This document shows positions 54,313 through 64,000 of a stretch of DNA of 64,000 bases, one piece after another. The position numbers and the translations under genes are program-made. Position 1 is the first letter of the stretch, and every line of letters begins with the position of its first letter. The notes under the pieces were generated by a model, which saw only the letters and a list, made by a program, of their open reading frames with translations, was not told the origin of the DNA and searched no databases. The DNA comes from Didymella arachidicola. Lineage: Eukaryota > Ascomycota > Dothideomycetes > Pleosporales > Didymellaceae. The DNA is taken from contig CM049989.1 in assembly GCA_016630955.3 (NCBI GenBank), forward strand, positions 1,426,001 to 1,490,000, written 5' to 3'.

Positions 54313-55440
54313 ATGACTTCCTCCCTCGATCAATTGAAGGCCACTGGCACCGTACGTTACCCCACTAAAGCTCGCTGGACCCCCACGGCAGCTGCAGCAG
54401 CGCAACCATGCTGCGACAATGGCGATTTTGGGAGCTAACAGACCCTTAGACTGTCGTCTGCGACTCTGGTGACTTTGCGACCATCGCCAAGTACAAGCCC
54501 CAGGATGCGACCACCAACCCCTCCCTGATTCTCGCGGCCTCCAAGAAGCCCGAGTACGCAAAGCTCATTGATGCCGCTGTTGCGTGGGGCAAGCAGCACG
54601 CCGACAACATCGACGAACAGGTCGATGCTACACTTGACAACCTCCTCGTCCAGTTTGGCAAGGAGATCCTGAACGTTGTCCCCGGCAAGGTCTCCACTGA
54701 GGTCGACGCCCGCTTCTCTTTCGACACAAAGGCCTCGGTCAACAAGGCCCTGCGCATCATTGACGTGAGTAATCGTGGATTGAAACAACCAATATCGCAG
54801 AACTGACATCTCGTAGTTGTACAAGGAGCAGGGCATTGGCAAGGAGCGCGTTCTCATCAAGATCGCCTCGACATGGGAGGGTATCAAGGCTGCCGAGATC
54901 CTCCAGAGGGACCACGGCATCAACACCAACCTGACTCTCATGTTCTCTCTCGTCCAGGCTATTGCCGCTGCTGAGGCAAACGCATTCCTCATTTCTCCCT
55001 TCGTTGGCCGTATCCTTGATTGGTACAAGGCCTCCACCAAGAAGGAGTACACCAAGGAGGAGGACCCCGGTGTCCAGTCCGTTGGCAGCATCTTCAACTA
55101 TTACAAGAAGTTCGGCTACAAGACCATCGTCATGGGCGCTTCCTTCCGCTCCGTTGGCGAGGTCACTGAGCTCGCTGGATGCGACTACCTCACCATTGCT
55201 CCCAACCTCCTCGAGCAGCTCTACAACTCCACAGATGATGTCCCCAAGAAGCTCGATGCGTCCAACGCCAGCTCGCTCGACATCGAGAAGAAGAGCTACA
55301 TCAACGACGAGGCTGCCTTCCGCTTCTACTTCAACGAGGACCAGATGGCCACCGAGAAGCTCCGCGAGGGTATTTCGAAGTTCGCTGCTGATGCCGTCAC
55401 ACTCAAGGACATCCTCCGCGAGAAGATTCAGAAGTCGTAG
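54313..55440 (+). CDS. TAL1: Transaldolase
   Basis: Model: exons 54313-54351, 54450-54764 and 54817-55440, with introns of 98 and 52 nt, giving 325 aa. It is a cytosolic enzyme of the non-oxidative pentose phosphate pathway that moves a dihydroxyacetone unit between sugar phosphates through a Schiff base. The catalytic Lys is in RVLIKIASTWEG (Lys133). Asp in VVCDSGDF (Asp18), Asn in TTNPSLI and the MGASFRS phosphate-binding strand are present. Length and blocks match class I TalB/Tal1 enzymes. A first exon of 13 codons is common in fungal TAL1 genes. Codon use is strongly biased to C-ending codons, in line with high expression. Confidence 0.95.
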
Positions 55441-55894
55441 AGAGGTACTCCGACATCGGTCGTTTTCTTTGATTAGTTACGAAGGCATGAATTTTTACGG
55501 TTTGAGATCAGCTTGCATCACCACACTCATATAGCTGCTTGGTACTGCGACATATCAAAAATACAAAGAGATGAAACTGCCACATCTCCGTTCCACGTCG
55601 CGAACTGTTGTGAGGCTCATTCTCGATCAATCGTTGATAAGCTCGTCACGGTCAGCGACGTGCAGGCAGATTAATCAGTCGTTGGCCCAGAAGGTTCGGA
55701 TGCCGGCCGGCTTTACGCTTCGAGTGCGAGCTCCAGGGTGGGGCTGACGCAATGAGCCCCGCAGTGTTAGTAGAGGATAACAGCCGTGAGAAGCTCCAGC
55801 TCTCACCTCTCCCACACTCATAACAAACACTTCAGACGTCAAGTCAAGCTCCAATCCATCTTAATCTTATCACCAAACACATAAAACCGCCAAA
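55441..55894. other. spacer between transaldolase and SOD1 genes
   Basis: 454 bp without a gene: the transaldolase 3' UTR and the SOD1 promoter and leader (A-rich just before the ATG). Confidence 0.6.
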
Positions 55895-56816
55895 ATGGTC
55901 AAGGCTGGTACGTCTTTTACTCTTTGCAGCCCAGGTTTGCCGTTGCAGGAAGGTGGGGTAGCGGCTGCGTTGAATTGAGCACATTCTGTCCTTGAGCGAC
56001 CTTTTCTGGCGCTCAAGACGCTGTGACTGGCTCAATTGGAAGCTTCAGAGCTGTCTGAGTACCTCGCTGAGCACCGTACTGCGTGGTTCGCTGCCTGTTC
56101 CTGGTGCAGTTGCTCCAATCAACTCTGCCCTCCCCACACACCCTGATGGTTCCTTCACGCCTCACCACGCGGCAGGTGGATAGAGCCGAGACGGGCGCGC
56201 CAGTTACCTTACTGGGATGTCAGGCTGACATTGAGCCTAGTCGCTGTCCTCCGTGGAGACTCCAATATCAAGGGAACCGTTACCTTCGAGCAGGCCGACG
56301 AGAACTCGCAGACCACCATCTCATGGAACATCACTGGTCACGATGCCAACGCTGAGCGTGGCATGCACGTCCACGCCTTCGGTGACAACACCAACGGCTG
56401 CACCTCTGCCGGACCCCACTGTAAGTCTGAGTAATCCAGTCGCTGTCCACAGGATGCTGTGGCCGCAGCCTCGAACACCAGCTGATCGCCTCCAGTCAAC
56501 CCTCACAACAAGACCCACGGTGCCCCCAACGATGAGGAGCGTCACGTTGGTGACCTCGGTAACTTCAAGACTGATGGCCAGGGTAACGCACAGGGCAGCG
56601 TCCAGGACAAGCTGATCAAGCTCATCGGCTCCGAGAGCGTCATTGGCGTAAGTCACCTCTCCTATGTCCTCATATGAAGCTAACAGACTGTTATAGCGCA
56701 CCATCGTTGTGCACGCCGGCACCGACGACCTCGGCAAGGGTGGACACGAGGAGTCCAAGAAGACTGGTAACGCCGGTGGCCGCCCTGCTTGCGGTGTCAT
56801 TGGTATCTCCACCTAG
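55895..56816 (+). CDS. SOD1: Cu/Zn superoxide dismutase
   Basis: Model: exons 55895-55907, 56241-56420, 56496-56647 and 56697-56816, with introns of 333, 75 and 49 nt, giving 154 aa. The enzyme dismutates superoxide in the cytosol and mitochondrial intermembrane space. Metal ligands are all visible: HVHAFGD (two Cu His), GPHFNPH (bridging His), KTHG, the His and Asp of ERHVGD, and VVHAGTDD. The disulfide pair is Cys in NGCTSAG and Cys in ACGVIGI. Length equals yeast Sod1. The first exon holds only MVKA plus one base, and the first intron is the longest in the window. Confidence 0.95.
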
Positions 56817-57472
56817 ATACATCAGATAAGCCTTCGGTCTTGTGGTTGGGCATGTCCTACCTTGAGATTTGATGATTGAATGCTGTAGTAAACGAAATAC
56901 AATCCCGTATACGCAGACTTTGATCGGACTCTACTACTTTGCGAAAGATGTCGAGTTGTGCATATCCGGGCATTATTCGCCGCCACGCATGGTGTCAAGT
57001 AACGCTTCGTGCAAGATACTTTGATTTGATATGGATACTTCCTCCACTGTGCGAATCACAGTAGTGAGCCCATGGCTACGGCTCCAACTCCAACCCTACT
57101 TGGCCTTACCTAACATTTGCAGCACCGCATCTCTCAGCACCCCAGGTGAAGCTTCTACCCAAGATCCGTGAATAGCGACAACAATCATCACTTATTTCTG
57201 TCAGATTCTCGGCACCACTGCCCAACCAAAACCGGTACATCGCAATGTGTCAATACCATAGTAATAGAGGATATGCACGGCCTTCCGTCGGTTCGTCAGC
57301 CGTAAAAGCTCTGTCGAGAAGGATGAAGGATGAATTCCCCTTTGAGCCTACAAAGTCGAAAACATCATATCGTTCACGACAAGCAGATAAGGGACAAAGC
57401 GGAGAGGAATGCGGATGCTCGGTTTATAATTTCAGATTCTCGATTCGCTATTTAATGCAACACCATCGATCT
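56817..57472. other. spacer between convergent SOD1 and nitroreductase genes
   Basis: 656 bp of 3' UTRs with no supported gene. Confidence 0.6.
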
Positions 57473-58475
57473 CTACTCCTTAGCGCCGTGGACAAACAGC
57501 CTCTCGCCGAAAGTCTCCTGGAACTTCTTCTCACCGGGCTCGCCAGCACGGCCACCAAAGACAAGCTGCGACCTGAGCTTCCACTCAAGAGGGATCTTCC
57601 AGTGCTCAGCAGCCTTCTGGTCGATGACGGGGTTGTAGTGCTGCAGGTTGGCGCCGAAGCCCTCGGCCTCGAGCGCAACCCAGAGCGCGTACTGGTGCAT
57701 GGCGTTGGTGTGCTCGGACCAGTCGCCGAAGTGGTGTGCGTAGATAGGGAACTGCTTGCGGAGGTTCTCGACAGGCTCGGGAGCTTCGTAGAAGAGGACC
57801 TAGCAAAGCTGTCAGTCTCTTGCTTTTGCTTCGTTCTGTCGTGGCCCCCTCGAGAAGGTGGCTATGGACATTGGTCGATGGTGGGGCTTGCATCCTGCTT
57901 GTAGGTGGGGCAGCCTCGAGCTACTTCGTGGGGCTTCTCAGCCTCCCACCTAAAGCAACACGCCGCAGCCGAAGAGCCTCATGTCAGGGAAAGTATGGAC
58001 TTACAGTGCCATAGGCAGCGCGGAAAGCGCCGATCCTCTGCTTGGTGCCGTCGAACTTGTCCTCGGGGGTGAGGGGCTTAAGGACCTCGAGAACGTAGTC
58101 CCAGAACTGCTCGTGGTCCTTGTTCAGGAGAACGACAAGGCGGGTGGACTGAGAGTTGAACGAGGAGGGGACATGGAGGACTGCCTGCTCAACGAGCTCC
58201 TGAATTTTTTTGTCTGAGATTGGTGCCTCCTTGTTGAGCTGGTAGTATGTGCGGCGCTCCTTGATAGCCTCGATGACCGACTTTGTGAGCTGGGAAGAAG
58301 CCATTGTTGGTGATGTGGTTGAGAAAGATTTGCTGGGTATTAGGGAAGATGCAAGAGAAATAGCTTTTGAATGCAGGACCGAAGATGAAGGAGTGAGTGT
58401 GCTTTTGTATCCACCACTGGAACCACCTGCCCCGCGCACCACCTGCCGAGCAATGTTTCGAAGAACTTGCGCCAT
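57473..58475 (-). CDS. Nitroreductase-like flavoprotein (Hbn1/Frm2 type)
   Basis: Model: exons 58475-58005 and 57799-57473 with a 205-nt intron (GTAAGT donor, gctag acceptor), giving 265 aa. The body starts at MASSQLTKSVIEAIKERRTYYQL: the 'ai..RRs.y.l' start is the nitroreductase FMN-binding pattern, followed by VPSSFNSQSTRLVVLL and, in exon 2, HQYALWVALEAEGFGANLQHY. These match the small fungal/bacterial nitroreductases like yeast Hbn1 and Frm2, linked to oxidative stress and fatty-acid signalling. A 57-residue extension rich in Arg, Ser and Leu (MAQVLRNIARQVVRGAG...) precedes this; it looks like a mitochondrial presequence. Starting at the inner Met (58304) would give a 208-aa cytosolic form. 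Confidence 0.85.
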
Positions 58476-60347
58476 CGAGTCCGTGTCTGGAAGCGGTGTA
58501 GTACTATCCGGAACCTCACGTAAAGCCTAGACCGGCAGCTGTATGTGGGGTGTCAATTGCTGCAACAGGAGGGCAAGAAGTGCGCCAAAGACCAGGCCTG
58601 TGAGCAACGATCGCGCCGCAACAGACATGAATGACGTAATGGAACTGGCAGTATTGCAAAGCTACCTTGAACGGTAAGCGCCAGACCGACACAGTCTCAT
58701 TCGTGCGCGTGGGAGATTCAGCGACCGGAGCATCTGAACCGAGTGCGTGTCTCTTGCATTGCTCAGCATCGGGGGTGTTGGTGTAAGATGCTTACGAGAC
58801 AGTTGCTAAGACAAGGCTGCGGGACGGATGCCGGGATCTCCAGCCTGCCGGTTGCTTAGTAGAGTGCGGGCTACTTCCGCGCTTCGACACTGGATTGAAG
58901 TAATCCTTAGAACACCAGCATCACTCATGCACACTTTGAGTCCAAACGGCACTACGAAGCGGCCAGCTTGACGCATGGATGATACTGGCCATTAGGTGCA
59001 TGTCGTGCCCCCCCAGTATCGCAAGGTGTATCGAGGTCTGAAGGGCCCAGCGCCTACTTGACATGAACAGCATCCATGCTGGCCGCTACGAATGCAGGCG
59101 AGGCAAACTTGGCGCAGATACAGGCCAGAGGAGTATGATCTTGAACGACTCAAAGGCATGTCCCACCTCATTATATTTAGGCTCTCATGTGTTGAATATC
59201 TCCGCGCTACAGATTACTTCTTCAGACACAGCCTGATGCCATCAACCGTCAACCCAGCAACATGATGAAGACCCTGCACGAGCTGATTCTCGAAAAACGG
59301 TTGATTCTATATGGCATGCCTTACAGGAATCCTCGTCGAAAAGAAAATCTGCGATGACTACCAGGTTTGTGGCCTCTTGAGAATTGTCTGCGGGTCTCTG
59401 AAGAGATCTGTCGAGATATGCCATGACCAACGGACCTCTGCCCATATGATCATGTCATTATCGATATTTCACATGAGATCAGACATCCGAAGCTGCCTCC
59501 ACCTACTTGCAAAGCAGAAAAGCCCAGCGAAGCTATCCCTCAAATATCGATTGCATACTCGTGACCTCTCGTGAACACCAGGTTTCGAGACCCGATTATA
59601 AAATTAAGGTACCATCGAGCATCACCTGCCCCTGAGTATCGCCCGGTACGATAATAAAGGGCAGAATCTGGAGAGGCTTTGTTTGCAACACTTCAGGTGT
59701 TGATGACGGTACGTAGGCTGCGGGACCCTACGCAGTCCCGGTGGTTTTAGGTCGATCGCCTCTGCATCAATCACAACGACTAGGGGAGAGATACGAACTC
59801 GTCCAGCTCATGCGCTACTCTCGATCTTGCGGCGTGTTCAAGACTACCCGACTCGAGACCAAAATCGCGCTTTCCCAACATTTCAACGGGACGAAGGCAT
59901 TAGTGCTGCACAAGGAATGCACATGTCCGTGGCAGGGATCCGGACTGCTACTGCAGCACGAATGACGGCAGCAGTTCTCTACAGTACACTTTCAGCTCGG
60001 TCTAGTCCCTAAAGGCCTGGGGTTTCGGCGACAAGATCGCTATACTCCCGCAGCCGCATCTTCACCAGCGATGATGGGAGAAGGAGCAGATCGAGTTTCT
60101 ATTGGTATAGCCCTGTTCTCGCGTTGTAGGATAAGTCGGGACTAGAACAGATTTATTGTAGCCAAAAGAGGATCTATCAGCGGTCGAATGAAGCTCACAG
60201 AGCCACTGACTGCCTCAAACTTTTCGAGGGCTTGAGACGTATGCTTGACTTCATTGTGCTAGCCTTCCTGTCGCAGCCTTCTTCTCTTTCTCTCATAAAT
60301 ATCCCTTCTTCTCATATTATCATTGTCAGAATGTCAATCCCATTAAA
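58476..60347. other. long intergenic region
   Basis: About 1.9 kb with no supported gene; frames up to 87 codons without motifs. Confidence 0.5.
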
Positions 60348-60650
60348 TCATCCACTCCTCTTCCATGGCTCATGCATGATCCATCTCACCCTCATCCTAC
60401 TAACACCCTCCAACTTCTGCAAACCCACCCTCCGCTGATCAAACCACTCCATGACAGTATCGACAGTGAACGGCTCAATATTCAGCACCTGCTCAGTAAA
60501 CGCAGGATAGCCTAAAGACATGCAGTACTCAGCAATACGCCGAGCAGCCTCCTGTTTACTTTCTGCATCTTCTGCATGCAGGACTTTACCATCGTGACGC
60601 GAGGAACTGAGCGGATTCGCAGCCCTGATCTCCCCCAAGAACTTCTTCAT
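60348..60650 (-). CDS. Possible small hypothetical protein
   Basis: A 100-aa frame from the ATG at 60650. The frame is open upstream, but only TTG precedes it before a stop, so a further 5' exon is possible. The sequence is hydrophilic and helical (KQEAARRIAEYCMSLGYPAFTEQVLN, then TVMEWFDQRRVGLQKLEGV), with protein-like composition and no membrane segment. I recognise no family. It is divergent from the plus-strand gene at 60867 (216 bp between starts). Confidence 0.4.
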   Translation of the reverse strand: MKKFLGEIRAANPLSSSRHDGKVLHAEDAESKQEAARRIAEYCMSLGYPAFTEQVLNIEPFTVDTVMEWFDQRRVGLQKLEGVSRMRVRWIMHEPWKRSG

Positions 60651-60866
60651 CTCCCTTAAAGCAAAACGCCTACACTTCCGTGCCAGCACCGCCAAAAACG
60701 AGCAGACAAGATGACATTTCTGCGTTTGCTACATCCAGTCACGCCCGCTCGTCATTCACGTCCAGCTCATGACCCTCTCACAAACTCGCTTGCACCAGTT
60801 ACATAGCCAGACCACTCTGACCATCACAGCAGTCACACACCGTAGTCCGACCGCACAGAAAGAGCC

Positions 60867-61406
60867 ATGAAGCGCAAACACAGCAACACTACTAACACCC
60901 AACCCTCCAAGCCCTCCCTGCCTATCCCCGGCCCCTTGAACATCGCAACACGCGAGTACTACCGACCATCTGCGACCATCGATGTAAACGACGCGGACAT
61001 CGACTACCCAGCCGACGCAGACGACATACTGACTTCTTCTGCAGAGCCTCACCGGGGAGATCTATACCAGCAAGATGCGCTCGATGCCGATAACGAAGTC
61101 GTCGTGAGCGAGGATGTGTACGATTTCGTTGAGATATCGAAGGAGCCAGTGGCGGGGTACAGTCGGACGGCCTCTGACATTGTGCTGAACAGTGATTTGC
61201 TTGATGTGGCTGAGATGAGTGCATTGGATCGAGAGCTACGCGCGCGGGGAATGTCAGCTGCAGAGCGTAAGAGGGCGTTGTTGGAACTTGAAGTGCGACG
61301 GATTGGTGCGAGAAGAAGATTAGCCGAGGAAGCGGAAAGGGTGCGGTTGGAGGAGATGGAGAGGAATTATGAGGAGACGCAACGCAAGGGCAGAGAGGAG
61401 GTGTGA
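60867..61406 (+). CDS. Hypothetical acidic protein with C-terminal coiled coil
   Basis: Single exon, 179 aa, ATG in good context (gagccATGa). The N-terminus is basic and proline-rich. The middle is acidic (DVNDADIDYPADADD, DALDADNEVVVSEDVYDFVEI). The last 60 residues form a charged helix with heptad character (ARGMSAAERKRALLELEVRRIG, then EEAERVRLEEMERNYEE). No domain recognised; it may be a small nuclear or scaffold protein. Convergent with CDC27 (393 bp between stops). Confidence 0.55.
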   Translation: MKRKHSNTTNTQPSKPSLPIPGPLNIATREYYRPSATIDVNDADIDYPADADDILTSSAEPHRGDLYQQDALDADNEVVVSEDVYDFVEISKEPVAGYSRTASDIVLNSDLLDVAEMSALDRELRARGMSAAERKRALLELEVRRIGARRRLAEEAERVRLEEMERNYEETQRKGREEV

Positions 61407-61799
61407 ATTGAGCAAAGAGTAAGTGTGCTGTACTCGTGGGGAAGATGTTAATTCGCTACATACTGTACACTCCAGCGTGAGTCTGGCCCAGGCATGCAAG
61501 TCCAATCCAAACCGTCGTCCAAATCTGTAGATAGTTCATGTCCTCATCAAGCGGCAATCCAAATGAGCGCCAAACGAAACTCCACTATGCCATGCAAATG
61601 CGCAAATGCAATCCAGCTTTTGCTTCCAAAAACATGCAACGCCAAATGTACAATACGAAGGGTATAAAATCCAACTCGGAATACGTTTGCGGAGGTGAGA
61701 ATGTGGATGAGAATGATGTACCGGTAATAGCGGTGCGCAAAGGTAGTCCAAAATTGGTCCAAGCAGTCGAAAAACAGATGGCCAAGCGGGCGCAACGCT
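61407..61799. other. spacer between convergent genes
   Basis: 393 bp, 3' UTRs of the coiled-coil gene and CDC27; no gene seen. Confidence 0.6.
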
Positions 61800-64000
61800 T
61801 CAGCTATCCTCCTCACTGCTCCAGCCACCGTCATCATCTTGGTCAATGGACTCCATGGCCTCCTTGATCACGCCATGAGACTTCGGATCCAGATTCATCG
61901 CAATCGTCAGATGTCTTATAGCGTTCGCGCGGTCTCTCTGTTTCTTGTAGCAGCGGCCGAGGAGGTAGTGAATATTCGCGTCGTCGGGTGCAAGGTCCTT
62001 GAGGTACGACAGTTCGTCGAGAGACTCCCTGGAGCGGCCTAGCTTGAGGAGAATCTGCGCCTTGCGGAAGCGGGCTACAACGGATCGTGGGTCGAGGTTG
62101 GCTGCATTTGAGTAGTGCAAAAGGGCGATGTCGAGCCTCTTCATTTTGTCGAAAACCTAAGAATCATCAGTCTTATACTTGTTGTCTCTGCGGGAGTACT
62201 TACCATTCCCATCCTAACAACGATCATAGCATTATTAGGGTTGATCTGAGTCGCGGCCTTGAAGTGCTTCTCAGCAACATCGAATTTGCCCATTCTCTCG
62301 TAGACGTTTCCAAGACCATACCAGCCGTTGTAATGCCTGTTGTCGGCTGTGATTGCGTACCGGTATGCTGTCATAGCCTTATCGTACTCTTCGTTGGCTA
62401 TGTGCTCGTGACCTTGCAGAGTGAAAGCGTAAGCAAATTTGGGATCCAACTGCGTTGCTCTCTGGAAGCATTTGACTGCATCATCGTGTTGTCGCTCGAG
62501 AGAAGACGCGTTACCAAGAGCGCACCACGCCTGCGGCGACAAACGATCCTGCTCGATCAACGTATGCGCCAGATGGCCCAATGCGACCTCGTCCTTGAGC
62601 TGCCACAAAGCGTTTGAGTACACTTCCATGTGATCAAGCCACGAAGGTGCTTTCTCACGAATCTTCTTGAATACCTTCCCAGATTCCGCATACTGTGCGC
62701 GTTCGTAATGTGCTTTTCCAATATGGGCAAGCACCCACGGTGTTTCACGCTGCGCAACCGGTACAGACGCAAATGCTTCCAGTGCTTTCACTGACTCGAA
62801 GCAACTCAGATACCGGTAGCCGGACCCAATTCTGTGCAGTAAGTCCAACAGCCACTTCAGTGCCTCCTCCTCACGGCCAGTATCTGCTGAGGGAGCCGCC
62901 TTTGGCAGCGGCGGCGGCGCTATCGCAGCCGCGCTCAGCGGCCTAACTTTGGGCTCCAACGGCTCTGTAGCATCGAGTGTAGGCTTTCGATTGCCGCTAA
63001 CAACTCGTCCTACGGTTGAGGTGGTTGCTATCCTTCCCTTCGTCCCGGTGGCCTTAACTCTTCGGAGCTCTCGTCGTTCTCTTGTATCCATATCTCTGGT
63101 AGGAGCAGGAGCAGGAGCAGGAGCAGGTAGCCGGTTCGTAGTTCGTGTGGATCCTATCGAGGTAATCGAGTTGAACAGCCGAGCACTCCTTCGCGGTGGT
63201 GCAGTTGTAGGGTCAATTGCGTGTTGCTGGGAAGCTTGAGTGTGTTGTGTGTGCGTAGAGTGGCCAGAGACAGTCCTCTTATGCCCGTTCTGGTTTGTTG
63301 GTCGAGGTATGTCCGTCTGCTCGCCGTCCGAAGGGTTGGTTTTCGTCCGCATTCTTGACATGATGGGCCGCATCTTCGGCGGGTCTTCCACAGCGGCGAA
63401 CGGCTGCATCCTAATCTTCCGCCCCGGCGCGTGCATGATTTCCACTGGACCATGCTCTGTCATGACTGGACCTCCGCCCTCGCCCATCATCAGATCGTCA
63501 TCATCGAAATCCTGACCATTAGCCACGGGGGTTTCCGCGTTGTGGTATCGCCCGTTCGATGCTGCATTCCTGCCGTTGAGCTTCGAAAGCAGGTTGGTTC
63601 CTCCCATGCTAAGTCCTCCGTCTCCGCGCGGTCGCGTTGACGGATTGAAAGGATCATCGTCAGGTTTCGAAACGAAGGGGTTATGACTGTCGGAAGCATC
63701 CTGAACCTGCGCTACGTGGTTATTCTGCGTCACCTGGGAGATCGATTCGAGCATGGCCGGGGTGATGTTGAAGACGTTCTGGGGTCGAACAACGGCGCCG
63801 ATGTCGCAAAGTCCAGTGAAAGCATCCCACATGAAGGAGTTCAGCTTCAGCGAGTCCACGTAGTATTCGATAGCCTTCTTGGTGTCGCCGTGCGCTGCCC
63901 AGAGTTTCCCCAGAAGACAGAAGCACGCTGCCGCGTCAGGCACATGCCGTCTAGAGGTGTCAGAATGTTTGTCTGATGTCAGTGTTAGGTTTCCCACATT
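61800..64000 (-). CDS. CDC27: Anaphase-promoting complex subunit 3 (Cdc27), 5' partial
   Basis: Exons 62156-61800, 63950-62204 and probably the last 3 bases of a further exon at 63998-64000; the start lies beyond the window. The introns are 47 nt each (62157-62203 GTAAGT; 63951-63997 GTGGGA). About 700 residues are visible. The N-terminal part has one TPR-like pair ('AAACFCLLGKLWAAHGDTKKAIEYYVDSLKLN'), then a disordered linker of about 280 residues with Ser/Thr-Pro and a Pro-Ala repeat. A C-terminal array of at least seven TPRs follows (APSWLDHMEVYSNALWQL; SPQAWCALGNASSLERQ; HYNGWYGLGNVYERMGKFDVAEKHF), ending in an acidic tail. This layout is Cdc27/BimA/Nuc2, the APC/C scaffold that binds the Ile-Arg tails of Cdc20/Cdh1 and APC10. 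Confidence 0.92.
63102..63125 (-). repeat. 6-bp tandem repeat coding for Pro-Ala in CDC27
   Basis: Four GGAGCA units on the plus strand, read as the PAPAPAPA run in the disordered linker of Cdc27 on the minus strand. Confidence 0.85.

Noticed and set aside
1..64000. tRNA, rRNA, CRISPR or bacterial-type operon signals
   Set aside because: I saw no B-box/cloverleaf candidates in the spacers and no regularly spaced repeats; the spliced genes are fungal. A tRNAscan-SE run would be decisive for tRNAs.

Overview
The window is nuclear DNA of a filamentous ascomycete. It has spliced genes with many 44-60 nt introns (GTRNGT donors, CTNAC-like branch points), both strands used, and typical fungal families: a Wbp1 oligosaccharyltransferase subunit, a Rom2-type Rho1 GEF, RTA1, allantoate-permease-type MFS, an FHS-type MFS, a YAT amino acid permease and APC3/Cdc27. 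Gene content and a Fot1-type transposon fit Pezizomycotina. A placement in Dothideomycetes/Pleosporales is my inference from family resemblance, not something the sequence proves.

Layout. 1-6 kb: 3' end of an RTA1-like gene, a BTB/POZ-like gene, a divergent pair (complex I 9.5 kDa subunit and WBP1) and a four-helix membrane protein. 6.8-9.0 kb: a complete Fot1/pogo DNA transposon with 44-bp perfect terminal inverted repeats and an open DD35D transposase. 9.6-12.2 kb: an F-box-like gene and a tryptophan-rich orphan. 12.3-17.2 kb: a membrane protein with a spermidine-synthase-like domain, divergent from a CCDC97-like gene that ends 48 bp from a six-exon MFS transporter. 19.4-26.9 kb: a small RanBP2-type zinc-finger protein, an FHS/FucP-like sugar permease and a Baeyer-Villiger-type monooxygenase, separated by long spacers. 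28.2-33.3 kb: a 1,673-aa Rho1 GEF with a GC-rich, repeat-bearing leader. 33.3-37.2 kb is gene-poor and holds an inverted-repeat, MITE-like structure. 37.3-39.2 kb: an amino acid permease. 42.0-47.3 kb: a cysteine-synthase-like/rhodanese fusion divergent from a DHA2-type MFS exporter. 48-52.3 kb: a single-pass membrane glycoprotein candidate, an acylglycerol-phosphate acyltransferase and a short-chain dehydrogenase. 54.3-58.5 kb: transaldolase, Cu/Zn superoxide dismutase and a nitroreductase-like protein. 60.3-64 kb: two small hypothetical genes and most of CDC27, cut by the window end.

Most of the window is housekeeping and transport. Three sites stand out: the apparently intact, recently inserted Fot1-type element; the PLP-enzyme/rhodanese fusion paired head-to-head with an exporter, which may form a small sulfur-metabolism module; and the G-tract inverted-repeat structure at about 35.6-35.8 kb. 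Splice structures were built by hand from consensus sites, frame continuity and family similarity. Every multi-exon model given closes to an integral codon number; the CDC27 model does so only for the exons inside the window.
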